A stretch of DNA of 64,000 nt from Ursus arctos. Taxonomy: Eukaryota > Chordata > Mammalia > Carnivora > Ursidae. This document shows positions 1 through 11,756 of this stretch, piece by piece. The stretch covers positions 30,366,313-30,430,312 of the forward strand of contig NW_026622952.1 of the NCBI RefSeq assembly GCF_023065955.2, in the 5' to 3' direction. A program made the position numbers and the translations under genes. Each line of letters begins with the position of its first letter. Position 1 is the stretch's first letter. The notes beneath the pieces were generated by a model. That model worked only from the letters and a program-made list of their open reading frames with translations, made no database searches and was not told the DNA's origin.

Positions 1-1476
1 ATCACAGGTCTTATGAACTATGTTTCAATCCTGAGAGGTATGAGTGTTTCTATCAACTACCAAGCGTGCAATTGTATGAACCACAATTATTGTGCAATTG
101 TATGAACCACAATTATCTAAGAAAAGACAGCAGTAGTCAAATCTCAAAGTAAACCCCTCCTTATACTCATTCCTAATCAAATGATGCAAACCATGTTTTT
201 TAAAGATTACTTTATTCCATATGTTCTAGATAGTAAGCCAATATACTTTTTATTTTATTTCTCATTTTGCTGTAATATAGGCCTCTAACAATAAGACTAA
301 GACATATTATTCACATGAATTTTCATGTGCAAATGGCAATAATTTAATTCAATAATTTTACTTTAATTCGTCAGAACTTAAGCTAATGTTTTATTTGTGT
401 GTCTGTGTGAATGCATAATTTTCAATACATACTTTTGTATAATTTCCTTAACGTCAATAGATGGAAGACAATTTTAATACAACCAATATTCTATCAAAAG
501 TGGGACTGAGTATGGAACTGAATGATCAGAAAACAGTGTAGTTATCAAGAGAACATGTCACTCTCTAACGCAAAGAACCACTACTGTTAAATGACTTTAA
601 CTTTACATATGCAGGCCATCACTGTTTTAACCGGGATATCACATTTTATCTTGCTAAAATATAAATAAAAGATAAAGCTGCAAGAAGAAACAATATTTTA
701 AAAGTCTACACTGTGTAACCAAAGCTACAAGCATGAATCTTTTTGAAAAGAAATATTTGATTTGTGACTGTAGCACCTTATAATGTTTTCCATAAATTTA
801 CTCAGGTGATTATTTTATGTGATTTCACTAAATGTCATATCTCCCTTTCTTGTAAGCATTCCTAGAAGTGTCAGAAATATAGGACAAACAATTTGACCCC
901 TAAGGTTTAAAGAAAATAAACTACATATATAAACAGATATATAAAATCAGACATATATTGAACATGTTATATATATTGCAGGTAGGTAGTAAGAAATTTT
1001 GAGTTATCTCAACCTATAAAACCTCTTTATTCCCGAATTGTAATAATTTAGACTTTCTTGAATTGGTTTTTAAGACCTTTGAGTGCAATTGCTATATTCG
1101 ATTTCCAAGTTCCTCGAACCTCACCACATGCATTTACCACTGCTCTCACTCAAATTGCCATCCTCCGTGTTAACAGGCACTACATGAATTTTCAAATACC
1201 CAGCTTTGAGATTCCCACCTCTTGGCTTTCAAAAAGCTATTCTCTGCCTATTCTCCATGTAAGACCCCCCATACTCATCAAGATATAGAATAGTCTTCCA
1301 AACTGAACTCTTGATACTCCTAGCCCATCTCTTCCAAAGGGAACCATGGATTATTTTTGGCAATTTTAAATTTTATCTGAATGGAGTCCTACATTATATG
1401 TTGATTTAGTATGACTTTTCTGTTCCACATTATGTCTGTGAGATTCTCTCTGGATGATTGAACCAGATTAAATTTG
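1..1476. other. AT-rich non-coding stretch
   Basis: I see no gene here. The stretch is AT-rich and contains a short 26-bp-period tandem duplication near its start (listed separately). The part from about 1380 to 1450 vaguely resembles antisense old L1, but too weakly to call. About 1080-1350 is less AT-rich and pyrimidine-biased, without an identifiable family. Short open frames here have no recognisable domain. Confidence 0.6.
66..116. repeat. Two-copy tandem duplication, 25-bp units
   Basis: The unit beginning gtgcaattgtatgaaccaca occurs at 66-90 and again, identical, at 92-116, separated by one base. It is unlike its flanks and was probably made by replication slippage. Confidence 0.95.
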
Positions 1477-2522
1477 TTAAATTTAACCAAGGAAGTGAAA
1501 GATCTGTACACTGAAAAGTATACACTGAGAAATGACATTGAGGGAGACACTATTAAATAGAAAGTTATCCCATGGTCTTGGATAGGAAGGATTAATAGTA
1601 TTAAAATGTTCATACTACCTGAAGTCATCCAAAGATTCAGTGCAATCCCTCTGAGATCACACATAGTCAACTAAAACTTGACAAGAATGCCAAGGAAACA
1701 TCGTCTGTTCAACAAATGGTGTTGAGAAAATGGCGTATCCACATACAAAGAATGAACTGAAGCTCAACCTTACACCAATCACAGAAATTAACTTGAAATG
1801 GATAAAGACAAATGTAAGACCTGAAGCTGTAATATTCCTCAAAGACAACATAGGGAGAAAGTTCCTTGATATTGGTTTTGGCAATAAGTTTTTAAATATG
1901 ACACCAAAAGCACAGGCAAAAGAGCAAAAACAAACATTTGAAGTGGGACTGCGTTAAACTACACAGCTTCACAGCAGAAGAAACAATCAACACAATCAAA
2001 AGGCAACCTACAGAATGGATGAAAATATTTGCAAATTATACATCTGATAAGTGTTTTATATTTAAAATATACAAGGAATTCATACAACTCAATAGCAAAA
2101 ACCACAAACAAACAAAAAAACCCAAATAATTCATTTTTAAAATGGACAAATGACTTGAGTGACATTTTTTCCGGAGAAAATTTACAAATGGTTAACAGGT
2201 TCATGAAAAGTTGCTCAACATCACCAATGATCAGGGAAATACGGATCAAAACCACAATGAGATATCACCTTACACTTGTTAGAGTGGTTATTATGGAGAA
2301 GGTAAGAGCTAACAGGTGCTGGCAAAGACGTGGAAAAAAAACGGAACCCTCATGTACTGTTGGTGGGAATGTAAACTGGTGCAGCCACTATGAAAAACAG
2401 TGTGGTGGTTCCTCAAAAAGTTAAAAATAGAGCTACCATGTGATTCAACCATTCCCCTTCTATGCAAAGAAAATGAAAACACTAACTGAAGAAACATACG
2501 TACCCCTGTGTTCATTGTAGCA
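1477..2522 (+). mobile_element. Old L1 LINE fragment, ORF2 3' portion
   Basis: The sequence follows the L1 ORF2 reverse-transcriptase gene in sense. Landmarks in order are: 'aaatttaaccaaggaagtga' with 'gatctgtacactga' (about 1477-1515), the 'tcagtgcaatccct' segment (about 1638), 'tttgcaaattatacatctga' (about 2028), 'aaaaccacaatgagatatca' (about 2250), and 'tgttggtgggaatgtaaact' (about 2359). Many frame breaks are present, so it is a dead copy of considerable age. Its 5' part is absent, as usual for L1. The L1 match stops abruptly near 2522 in the 'ttcattgtagcat' segment, well before the expected 3' UTR, and continues directly into a SINE tail. Confidence 0.88.
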
Positions 2523-2612
2523 TGCTTGAGGATTTCACTCTCTCTCTCCCTCTCCCCCACTGTGCCCTCTCTCTCTCTAAAAAACACAAACTAAAAATAA
2601 AAACAAAAAACC
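2523..2612 (+). mobile_element. CAN-SINE 3' tail fragment joined to L1
   Basis: Starting at 'gcttgaggatttcactctct' the sequence follows the CT-rich 3' half of the carnivoran tRNA-Lys SINE and ends in an A-rich tail. The tRNA-like head with its A and B boxes is missing. It abuts L1 ORF2 sequence without any L1 3' UTR. Confidence 0.7.
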
Positions 2613-4403
2613 CCAGGGACTTCAATTTTTATCCTAAAAGCCTTTGCTGGATCCAAGTACAATATTAGAGTTGTGAAGGGAATGTTAAAAAAAAAAAAAG
2701 GTATAATCCAAAACTGGACACTTGAAAGAGTGGAAGAAAGTTCAAAAATAGAATCTCTCTATATTTATAAACTTTTGTGAAATATTTATTGAACAAAATG
2801 TTGTACTTATATCATTCATTATAAAAATAGTCATCTTCAAAAATATCACTGAAAATAAATTTCTTCTGTAACTTAACATCTATCTATATTTATTAAATGG
2901 AAATTACATGAATGCTTTGATTATATGAGCTTTAAAAACAGATTAATAAAACTATTATCTGAATTATATTTCCATACTTTAAAATTTATAATCTTATCTA
3001 GCCCAATTTTTCATACTCTGCAACCAGCACTTTGTAAAAATGATGTTTTTAAGTAGTCTTATTGTTTGTTTCTTATAAAATTGCATGCAATAGTCTTCAG
3101 AGTTGCATTTTAACAAATTTTAAGTAGCTTACACTTTTATTCATACTTTACTGTAGACCATAATTTTTTAATTAAGAAAAACTGTCTTTACAGCTTAGCT
3201 GATAAAGTCAGAGAAAATTCTAAGTGTATATATTTATATGTTTATATATGTATATATTTATATATTTTTAAATGTGTAAATATTATTCTAAATGTTTTCA
3301 CAGGTATAGCCTGTTTTACCCTCATGAGATTAAATTTTATTTGCAAATGGTATTTCAATTAAAAAAATTTGCTAAATTAGATGATTATTTTGGATATTTC
3401 ATCAAGTTTATATGTTACAAAAGTGTAGGGCTCATATTAATTCCATCATGCTATAAAATACAATTTTATCTAATTTCAAGTAGGATCTCTTTTGAAAGAT
3501 TTTTTTCCCCAATTGTGATACTGAAAAATTAAATCTCGCACTCAGTTTATTTTTGCTGTTGTTCTAATATAGCATTATTTATTAGGCATTTGTGCTTTGA
3601 TGGATCCTTTGCTTAACATTTCTGTTTTCTTCAATCTGTGATTGCTAGATGAAGCATGCTTGTGCACAGCTTATAACTCATTATTTAATATTCTTAGTTT
3701 TGCCCTTGACAGTGAAGTGATCAATTTCAATATTTTCATATTCTTAATTTTTATTGTAATAATTATATTTCAATAAAATCTTAAAAACCGAAATTTTTCA
3801 GAGGTAAAATCATTAACTAATTAAAGAACTTAACAGTTATGAGCAAAAATGACAAAACCAGAGAACTCATTAAAATAAAAATTAAAACATTTTTAAGACA
3901 TTTAGTTGATTTCCAAATCCTTACATGTTAAATTTGCAATTGATAACAGAAAGCAGGAAAGAAATCACATGGTAAAGCATCTTTTTGTGTTCAATAGAAC
4001 TTTCCTCACTAAAATTAGTAACAACAAACTGTACATAGAATCTATACAGTTGGAAAACTATGGCTTCTAATTCAACTAGTGTAGTGAGGAGTGTAGTTAT
4101 TTGGAAGTATTTATGAATTATGTCTGCAAAACAATCAATTCCAAGTATATTTCAGTTTCTAGGTATTTTTCGTGTGGGTCTTTACAGAAAATCAATTAAC
4201 CATATATTTGTGATTATCTTTACACTTTGTGGCAGACAGATCTTACACATTTTGTAGGGTTTATAATATTTGTAGTGTAGTTGCAAATGGTAATCCTCAA
4301 CACCTAAGTTTTCATTTCTAGGGTATAGACAGTATTGTTTTTTGTATATTTACCTTGTATTCTGAAGGCCTTGTTAAACTCACTTATTTGTTGTAGTAGC
4401 TTC
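2613..4403. other. AT-rich non-coding stretch
   Basis: No gene or classifiable repeat is seen. It holds an A13 run near 2687-2699 and simple TA-rich sequence around 3225-3270. Short frames have no domain. Confidence 0.6.
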
Positions 4404-4603
4404 TTTTTTTTTTTTTTTAAAGATTTTATTTATTCGACAGAGATAGAGAAAGCCAGCGAGAGAGGGAACACAAGCAGGGGGAGTGGGAGAGGAAGAAGCA
4501 GGCTCACAGCGGAAGAGCCTGATGTGGGGCTCGATCCCATAACACCGGGATCACGCCCTGAGCTGAAGGCAGACGCTCAACCGCTGTGCCACCCAGGCGC
4601 CCC
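4404..4603 (-). mobile_element. Full-length young-type CAN-SINE
   Basis: Read on the minus strand this starts with the tRNA-derived head (gggcgcctgggtggcacagc), runs through the CT-rich body and ends in an A tail (the T run at 4404-4418). A 17-bp perfect target-site duplication, tgttgtagtagcttctt, flanks it (4389-4405 and 4604-4620, sharing bases with the tail). The form of this copy, with 'gacagagatagagaaagcc' and 'gggatcacgccctgagc', is the one I associate with bears, panda and seals. It has no coding capacity. Confidence 0.95.
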
Positions 4604-5465
4604 TGTTGTAGTAGCTTCTTAACAGATCTTACGGGATTTTATACGTAGATAATCATATCTGAAAACAGTTATTTTTAAAATTTCTTCTTTTACAATCTCT
4701 ATGTCTTTTTTTAAAGTTTTTGTTTAAATTCCGGTTAGTTAACATGCTGTATAATACTAGTTTCAGGCGTCAATACAGTGATTCAACACTTGCTCACAAC
4801 ACGTGGTGCTCATCATAAGTGCACTCCTTCATCCCCATCATTTTTCCCCCATTGCCCCAGCCACCTCCCCTCTGATAACCATCAGTTTGTTCTCTAGAGT
4901 TAAGAGTCTGTTTCTTAGTTTTCCTCCCTTTCTTTTATTTTTCCCTCTTTGCTCATTTGTTTTGTTCCTTAAATTCCACATGTCAGTGAAATCATACGGT
5001 ATTTGTCTTTCTCCTACTTATTTTTCTTAGCATAATACTCTCTAGCTCCATCCATGTTGTTGCAAATGGCAAGATGTCATTCTTTTTATGGCTGAATAAT
5101 ATTCTATTATGTATATGTTACCCATTCATCAGTCACTGGACACTTGGGTTATTGGGCTGTTTACATAATTTAGCTACTGTAGATAATGCTGCTATAAACA
5201 TCAGGGTACGTGTATCCCCTTAAATTAGTATTTTTGTATTCTTTGGGTAAATACCTACTAGTGCAATTGCTGAATCCTAGGGTAGTTCTATTTTTAACTT
5301 TTTGAGGAACCTCCATGCTGTTTTCCACAGTGGCTACCCTAGTTTATGTTCCCATCAAGTGCAAGAAGGTTCTCCTTTCTCCACATTCTCAACACCAGTT
5401 TTTCTTGTGCTGTTAATTTTAGACATTCTGACACCAAGTGCGAGGTGATATGTCATTGTAGTTTT

Positions 5466-5643
5466 TTTTTTTTAAGATTTTATTTATTTATTTGCCAGAG
5501 AGGGAGAGAGGGGGAGCGAGAGAGAGCACAAGCAGGGGGAGAAGCTCAGCAAGGAGCCTGATGTGGGACTCGATCCCAGGACCCTGGGATCATGACCTGA
5601 GCCCAAGACAGACAGTTAACCGACTGAGCCACCCAGGCATCCC
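5466..5643 (-). mobile_element. CAN-SINE inserted in L1
   Basis: Minus-strand SINE of the older type, with 'atcatgacctgagcccaaga' and the 'gagccacccaggcatccc' head on +. The target-site duplication is tcattgtagtttt at 5453-5465 and tcactgtagtttt at 5644-5656, one mismatch. The L1 reads continuously across the site when the SINE and one duplication copy are set aside. Confidence 0.94.
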
Positions 5644-5776
5644 TCACTGTAGTTTTGATTTGTATTTCCCTGATGATCAGTGATGTTGAGTATATTTTCA
5701 TGTGTCTGTTGGCCATCTGGATGTCTTCCTTGGAAAAGTGTCTATTCATGCTTCTGCCCATTTTCAATTTGTATTA

Positions 5777-5792
5777 TTATTATTATTATTAA
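5777..5792. repeat. Short (ATT)n run
   Basis: A run of tat/att triplets inside the antisense L1. The L1 continues on both sides, so the run probably grew after insertion. Confidence 0.85.
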
Positions 5793-6268
5793 TTTTTTGG
5801 TGTGGAGTTTTTAAGTTTTTTATATATTTTGAATACTAACCCTTTATCAGATATGTCATTGGCAAATATCTTCTCCCATTCCATAGGTTGCCTTTTAGTT
5901 TTGTTGATTTTTTTTTTTTTTTTTTTTGCTGTGCTTTTTATCTTGATGTAATCCCAACAGTTGATTTTTGCTTTTGTTTCATTTGTGTCTGGAGACATAT
6001 CTAGAAAGAAGTTACTTTGGCCAATGTCAGAGGTTACTGCCTGTGTTCTCCTCTAGGATTTTGATGATTTCCTATCTCACATTTAGGTCTTTCACCCATT
6101 TTGAATTTTTTTTTTTTTCATGGTATAAGCAAGTGGTCCAGTTTCATTCTTTCACATGTTGCTGTCCAGTTTTTCCAGCACCTTTTGTAGAAGAGACTTT
6201 TTCCCATTGGATATTCTTTCTTGTTTTGTTGAAGATTAATTGACCATATAGTTGTGGGTTACAATCTG

Positions 6269-8743
6269 TATGTCTTTTAATCTCATTTTCTTGTTTTATA
6301 ATAAGTTTTTTAAAATTTGGTGAAACTTTTTTTCTATTATATAATAATTCATGGACAATTTTCTTTGTGTTATCATCTTGAAATAAGCAGTTTTATCTTC
6401 ATTGTTTAATTTTTCACTAAATTTAAGTAGCATTCATAAAATATCAGATATTTCACCGTATGTAGATGAACTTTACAAAGATTTATTTTGAGCCTATGAT
6501 TTGGATCGAAAAATATCAAACATTATTGAAATTAACTAGATTTCTTAAATTATATTATTGAATTTTTAAATTCTTCTTTTGCTAATGGAACCAACACCTT
6601 AAAAGCTATTATCTCAATTTTCCTGAATACACAACAAAATTTAGAATTGCAGATAAATTCAATTAATTACAATAAATCATTTGATCTATATAAAAATGTA
6701 TGCTTCACAGAGCAATGTGCATCCAAGCATTAATTTTTGAAGTAGATGCTGATGCTTCCTCAGTAATTTTTCTCTTCTAATTTTCATATGCTTAGTAATA
6801 TCCCTAGGACGTCAATACTGGATTGCAAATGTTAAAAATAATTCTGTGCAAATTTTATGTTCAATATCAACTTTGTTGATGAAAGAAAATTCAGATGATT
6901 TTTCATTAAAAATGCATTTTTTACATTTAATACATTGCTGCAAAAGAGGTCCAAACTAAACAACAGTGTTGACATTAGACCATACCGCAAGTACTAATAC
7001 AAATAGCTGGCAGTTTCAAACTACAAGGTGTCCCCTTAAACTCAGGCACGAGAGAAGAGTTTGCCCTGGGCCCTGTAATTAGCTGCCCCCTGCCCCTACC
7101 CCCATTCTGACCCTCCTCTTGTCATGCCCCTCCCCACAGAAAAAGGTGTCTGTGAGGATAATTGGAAATTATCACCCCAAATACCATTCCTCAGATATGC
7201 AGGGAATATTTATACAAAATCTTTTAAAGTCATTTCTGTGCTTATGTTACCTAGTTAGTGAAAAGTAATGGGTAACGTGCTCGCAAAAGCAACTTCAAGA
7301 CATTCACTTTATTGTCATCACATTTCTTCTTAAGGAGGATGGTCATAGTCAGTGTTTATACTATTTTTTTTTTATTTGGTTGGGTGTATGTATGCCCTTT
7401 CTCTGCTCATTGAGAAAAAAACCTGAGGAATTCATCTATGCATCATCCAGAGTAGCTAGTAGCCTAAATGTTCATTGAATGAAAGCATTTCCCAAAAAAG
7501 CCAGGAAACATGAGACTGAGATCTTCAAAAGCCTAGGAGTTAGAATGTATTATATGTTATAGGACACTCCGTGTTCCTTTCATTTCTCTTAAGACATGCT
7601 CTTCTATCAATGGTGCCAGATATTGGAAAGGCAAGCTGTATCCTCTCCACACTTGATTGTAGTTTTAGTCATAATTAATATGAATTTAATAAATATGCAT
7701 TAATTTCTTGTTTTGGAAATCCAGCATTTGTTAGCATATTTTCTCGTGGTGAACTAGTTTGTATTCTTTAAGCCTCCAAATTAATCGCATTTTCAGATGT
7801 AGACAGTGACATGGAAATACATATAAGACTATAATTGGTAGTAAAATAACACAGTTGTGTCTGTTTGCATGTAAATTACTGCTATTATGAGCTATGGTGC
7901 TTCCTGAAATTGTAAAATAACAGTTGGGTTATAATTTTAGTAGACAGTAACTATTGCTGTCCCTGAGTATTCATTATAGATACCAACCATTTATTTGAAG
8001 GATATGGCATTTTACTTACAAGTGTGGCATCTTGACAAGAATATCTGACAGCATGTAAGTATTTATTTGAAAACTAAGCACCTGATCCACATACTATGCT
8101 CTGTTAGAACAAATCTGTAGCATTTCAGTGTGCTTATAATTTATTTTAAAAGAGGCAGAGATATTAAAAGTGTTTCTATTTTTTTTTTGACATACTGAGA
8201 ATTGTCAGTAAATCGACTGTCTCTGACCCTCTCCCTGAAAATAATATTTTATTTCTTTTATACCAATATTTTAAAAATAATTAATTGTATTTTATATCAA
8301 TATCAACAGTACGTCTTGTTTCAAATATAATTAGAAATATATATATGTTTATATATATATATATAAAATTGGGAATACATATACACACACTCATGACTCC
8401 ATATATATACTCATGACCATAAATCATCACTTAGTCTTGGTGGTTGTATTTGTTTTGAAGTTCTCATGCCTTGATGACCTCCAGAACATTATAACATTAT
8501 TCCTCATGTTTATTTGAAGAAATAACAAATGATTTTAATAATTTTGTCATTAATTATAAAAATTAATCAGAAACATTTTTCTGATTTCATTAAGCACATA
8601 AACTGCTATTAGTTGTCTATTCCATTGTGAGAATTTCCATTTATATATTGCCTCAAACTATAGAAAAATTATTATAATGGTGGTTTTAAATTTTATATTT
8701 TATTTGGTTTATATGTAATTCGCAAAGGCAGTACAGAGTCTGA
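6269..8743. other. Unclassified AT-rich stretch
   Basis: No gene is recognised. About 7035-7140 is a C-rich patch (many cccc runs) ending in a pyrimidine tract followed by 'cacag', listed among the findings as a splice-acceptor-like sequence. TA simple repeats occur at about 8335-8365. The nonamer 'actcatgac' recurs at 8389 and 8409. Confidence 0.55.
8336..8366. repeat. TA-rich microsatellite
   Basis: Interrupted (AT)n, followed downstream by a short cacacac stretch (8383-8390) and another tatata block (8401-8410). Confidence 0.85.
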
Positions 8744-9190
8744 TGTTGGGGAGGAAGACCTTCCTCGCCCTATGGTCCTTCTAGCTAGACTTAGAACCAA
8801 ATTGACATGAGACAATTTACAGGAGAAAATCAAATTTTATAGGCATACCTAAGGGGAATCCACAGAGACCAAAGACAATGAGGCAACATGAAGCTTACCT
8901 GAGCTAAGGGGAGGGAAAGTATGTGGCGATACAAAGGGGAGAAGGCTATTAGCAGGAAGGTGAAAAGAGATGATATGAAAAACAAAGGTTGCCATATCAC
9001 ACAGATACTTTTCTTAGGAAAAGGGGAGTTTCTGTTAATAGCTGTCTTCCTGGTAGAGGATCTCTTTTCCAAAGTAAAGTTAGGCAGTTGCTGGGGAGGA
9101 AGAGCGCTTTCCCTGCATCAGCTGGAATTTGATTACTTTTAACTTGAAATAATCTTTATGCCAAAGTGACACATTCTGGGGTGTCTCATT
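8744..9190 (-). mobile_element. ERV-type solo LTR remnant
   Basis: Read on the minus strand, the 3' end shows the LTR-like run 'tttgattttctcctgtaaat', then 'gtctcatgtcaatttggttc', and ends near 'gaagaccttcctcgccc' on + with a terminal CA (tgttgggg on + at 8744). The same ordered landmarks occur in the + strand LTR at 24819-25369, which supports a shared family. I see no gag, pol or env sequence beside it. Ends are approximate, no clear target duplication was found, and the family name is unknown to me. Confidence 0.55.
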
Positions 9191-9239
9191 GTGCACCCCT
9201 TCACTGTAATGGTCACGCTTTCAGAAATGGATCAAGTTA

Positions 9240-9468
9240 GGATGCCTGGGTTCCTCAGTCGGTTGAGCCTCTGACTCTTGATTTCTGCTCAGGTCATGAT
9301 CTCAGAGTTGGGAGGAAATTGAGCCCCACCCGAGCCCCATCTGGAGCCCTGAGACAGGCTCTGTGTTCTGTGACCCACACTCAGCAGGGAGTCTGCTTTT
9401 CTCCCTCTCTCTCTGGGTCTCTCTCTCTGCCCTCCCCCCACTCTCTCTATAATAAATATTTTTTTAAA
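9240..9468 (+). mobile_element. CAN-SINE
   Basis: Plus-strand SINE beginning 'gatgcctgggttcctcagtc' and ending in an A-rich tail. A 15-bp perfect target-site duplication, aaatggatcaagtta, lies at 9225-9239 and 9469-9483. The middle is a little longer than the other copies because 'gagccccacc' and 'gagccccatc' appear side by side, a small internal duplication. Confidence 0.95.
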
Positions 9469-9483
9469 AAATGGATCAAGTTA

Positions 9484-11039
9484 AATATTTTAAGATCAAA
9501 AGGCATAAATAAATACTATTGTATTTTGGCTATCCTTCTAATCAAATAGCATGAGATACATTTTAAGATAAATACTGAATCTGCTTAAAAATAAGTAGAA
9601 ATTTGGTTAGAAAAATCTCAAAATGTCTACTCAATCCTTACTTTATTTTCTGAGGACTGCCTGAGTAGGACCTACCCCTGTCAAGTGCAACCTAGCTGAC
9701 AACCAAGAGGGTTCTCTTTATTCAAATGCAGCCAATAAATATCTTTCTCAAAGGAAGGTTTAAGTTGCACTAGAAAATAGGGCCATCTTATGGCATCTGT
9801 TAGATCATAGGGTGTTGATTTAAGGCAGTGGGAGTTCTTTGGGAGTAACTGAAGTAGAGGAACTGCAGCGGAAAAGGGAAAAGCCTTTGTAGCACACATT
9901 TCTTCAAAAATTAACACAATATGCAATGTGTTTTGTTACCATTTCCATACAGCTAACCAACTCTCAAAGAATGCTTTCATTGATTTTGCTGTATCTTTGT
10001 ATCAGTAGCCAACTGACGATGGTTGCCATTGATGAAAGACTGTCATTCCAACATGAATGGTATTTGATATTTTCATTTAGATTAATGAGTGCAAGAAAAA
10101 GAGAAACAAGTATGATGCATGTTGAAAACATACTCTTGCAACAATGAAATGAATAGCCTCTTTCCTGAAACAGATAACGGTTTTTAAAAACTTGAAGAAT
10201 ATTTTCTCAAATTTCTGTTATTCTCAATGCAATGGCTACAGACACAACACATTTGCCCTTAAACTGCATTACTAACATTTTCTACGCCATTTTCTGAGGT
10301 TTAGATCATTCCTGGTTTTCTTTTTTTGAAACAATAATTCAAGGCCTGATTTGCAGTTCTCAGATATTATATACTGTGATACAGATATTTCCAATATGAC
10401 TGATTTCAAGCTGTGAGACACCATTGAAGACAATGGTTAGGATAGATACACAGAAGCACGATATTATGTAGTATTCCTGCAATAGGTATAAATAACCTCA
10501 AAAACATATAATAGTAAAATGATTACGAAATAATACATTTTGAGTATTTATTACTTCTGTGTTTAATATAATTTAGTTGTAATTCTACACGATTTAATTT
10601 GTAAATAATGTCTGTATTTTACAACTTATTCACAAAATTCCCGAAGACTCAACAATGGGCTCCCATGAGCCATTAGGAGCTGCCTCCAGCACACCTCTGG
10701 GACTCGTGTGTGGTAAAGAATGATCATAAGGCCAGACGTAGACATTTTAAGAAAGTTACACCTAATGCGATTTGAATAGGATTGCTAATCTGACTTTGGC
10801 ACAGGCCAACATTCACGTGATGTTGTTCACATATCACCAGCCAACTAGTTCGCTCAGGATGTGAGAGTTCTAAGGAAGAGACTGTGCTGCATAATAAAGA
10901 GTGCTTTCAACTTGGCGAAGACTTAGGGGCAGGGATAAGAATGTACTTCCAGTTGATCAGAGTGGGAAGGATGTAATGGAGAGTACGCCATGGAGGTTTG
11001 AGAACTTGGGTTCAGGCATTGCGTGCAAGACAGTACAGT
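9484..11039. other. Unclassified non-coding stretch
   Basis: No gene or identifiable repeat is seen. From about 10620 it becomes less AT-rich. Short open frames near 9681-9926 (-) and 9926-10147 (+) have no recognisable domain. Confidence 0.5.
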
Positions 11040-11650
11040 GACGATTTTAATCAGCTCATTTGAAGTGCTTGGAACTGAGGAAGCAAATATGAATCAGCAG
11101 TTCCTACACCCTCAAGGAGCTTTCAGCTTAAGCTAGTTTAGGGAAATCTCTACTTCAGCAGCTTAAATCCAACACGTCCTGGCTCAGGGCATAAATGACC
11201 TATGAGCAGTGCTATGGGAGGAAGAGATGTCAGGTAATTAAATTCTTCAGAGGGATCATACAAGATTTCACCTGATGAACAGATATTTAATTTGGGTGAC
11301 AGATAAGTTTGAGAGAAGAAAAGGGTTCAGTGTTATTAAAAGCAACGTGCCAAAGATGAAAAAGTGCAAAGGGTTTCAAAGAAGTTTAATGGGGCAGAAA
11401 AGTAGAAGGGTTACAAGGCTGGATATTTAAATAGAAAACAAAAATCAAACTGTGAAAGGTTAAGGAACTTTAATTTTTATCTGTGGGATAGAGGAATTGG
11501 CTGTTAAAAAATGGAAGGAGTTTTGCTTCTTAAAATAGTAAATTCGGTGGCTATGCGTGGGAGGATTCTAACGTCAAGGCAGCTGCTGGAATCATCTGAA
11601 TAAGAGACGATGAGAACCAGGACACAGACAGTAACAGGGAGAGGAGACAC
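11040..11650 (+). mobile_element. Ancient eutherian interspersed repeat, family not named
   Basis: The ordered landmarks match a very old repeat found throughout placental genomes: 'ccctcaaggagctttcag' (about 11109), 'gcagtgctatgggagg' (about 11205), then 'aaggaactttaatttttatc' (about 11462) and 'gaataagagacgatgagaac' (about 11597). Two more diverged copies in this window (18760-19290, 38610-38930) lie in the same orientation. No open frame survives. I cannot assign the family with certainty. Confidence 0.55.
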
Positions 11651-11756
11651 TATTATACAGAAAGTCTCAGACAACTAAATTTGAACCGAGGACTACAATT
11701 TTTGTTGGGAATGAGAAAGAGTGAAATTCACCCTAAAACATTTACCTCTAAGAAGT

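Larger units (their letters stand above)
4706..6268 (-). mobile_element. L1 LINE, ORF2 3' part and 3' UTR, split by a SINE
   Basis: On the minus strand this is a carnivore-type L1 3' portion. The 3' UTR lies at the low-coordinate end ('ttccggttagttaacatgct' on +, about 4730). Antisense ORF2 follows, with landmarks 'tagctccatccatgttgttg' (about 5044), 'gctgctataaacatcagggt' (about 5188), 'aatatcttctcccattccat' (about 5865) and 'tttttccagcaccttttgta' (about 6170). The 5' part is missing. A CAN-SINE sits inside at 5466-5643 and must be younger. Frame breaks and T runs (5912-5928, 6109-6118) show that it is inactive. Confidence 0.92.

Noticed and set aside
1730..2424. Chain of open frames near 2 kb as a gene
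   Set aside because: They are broken pieces of L1 ORF2, matching its order of landmarks.
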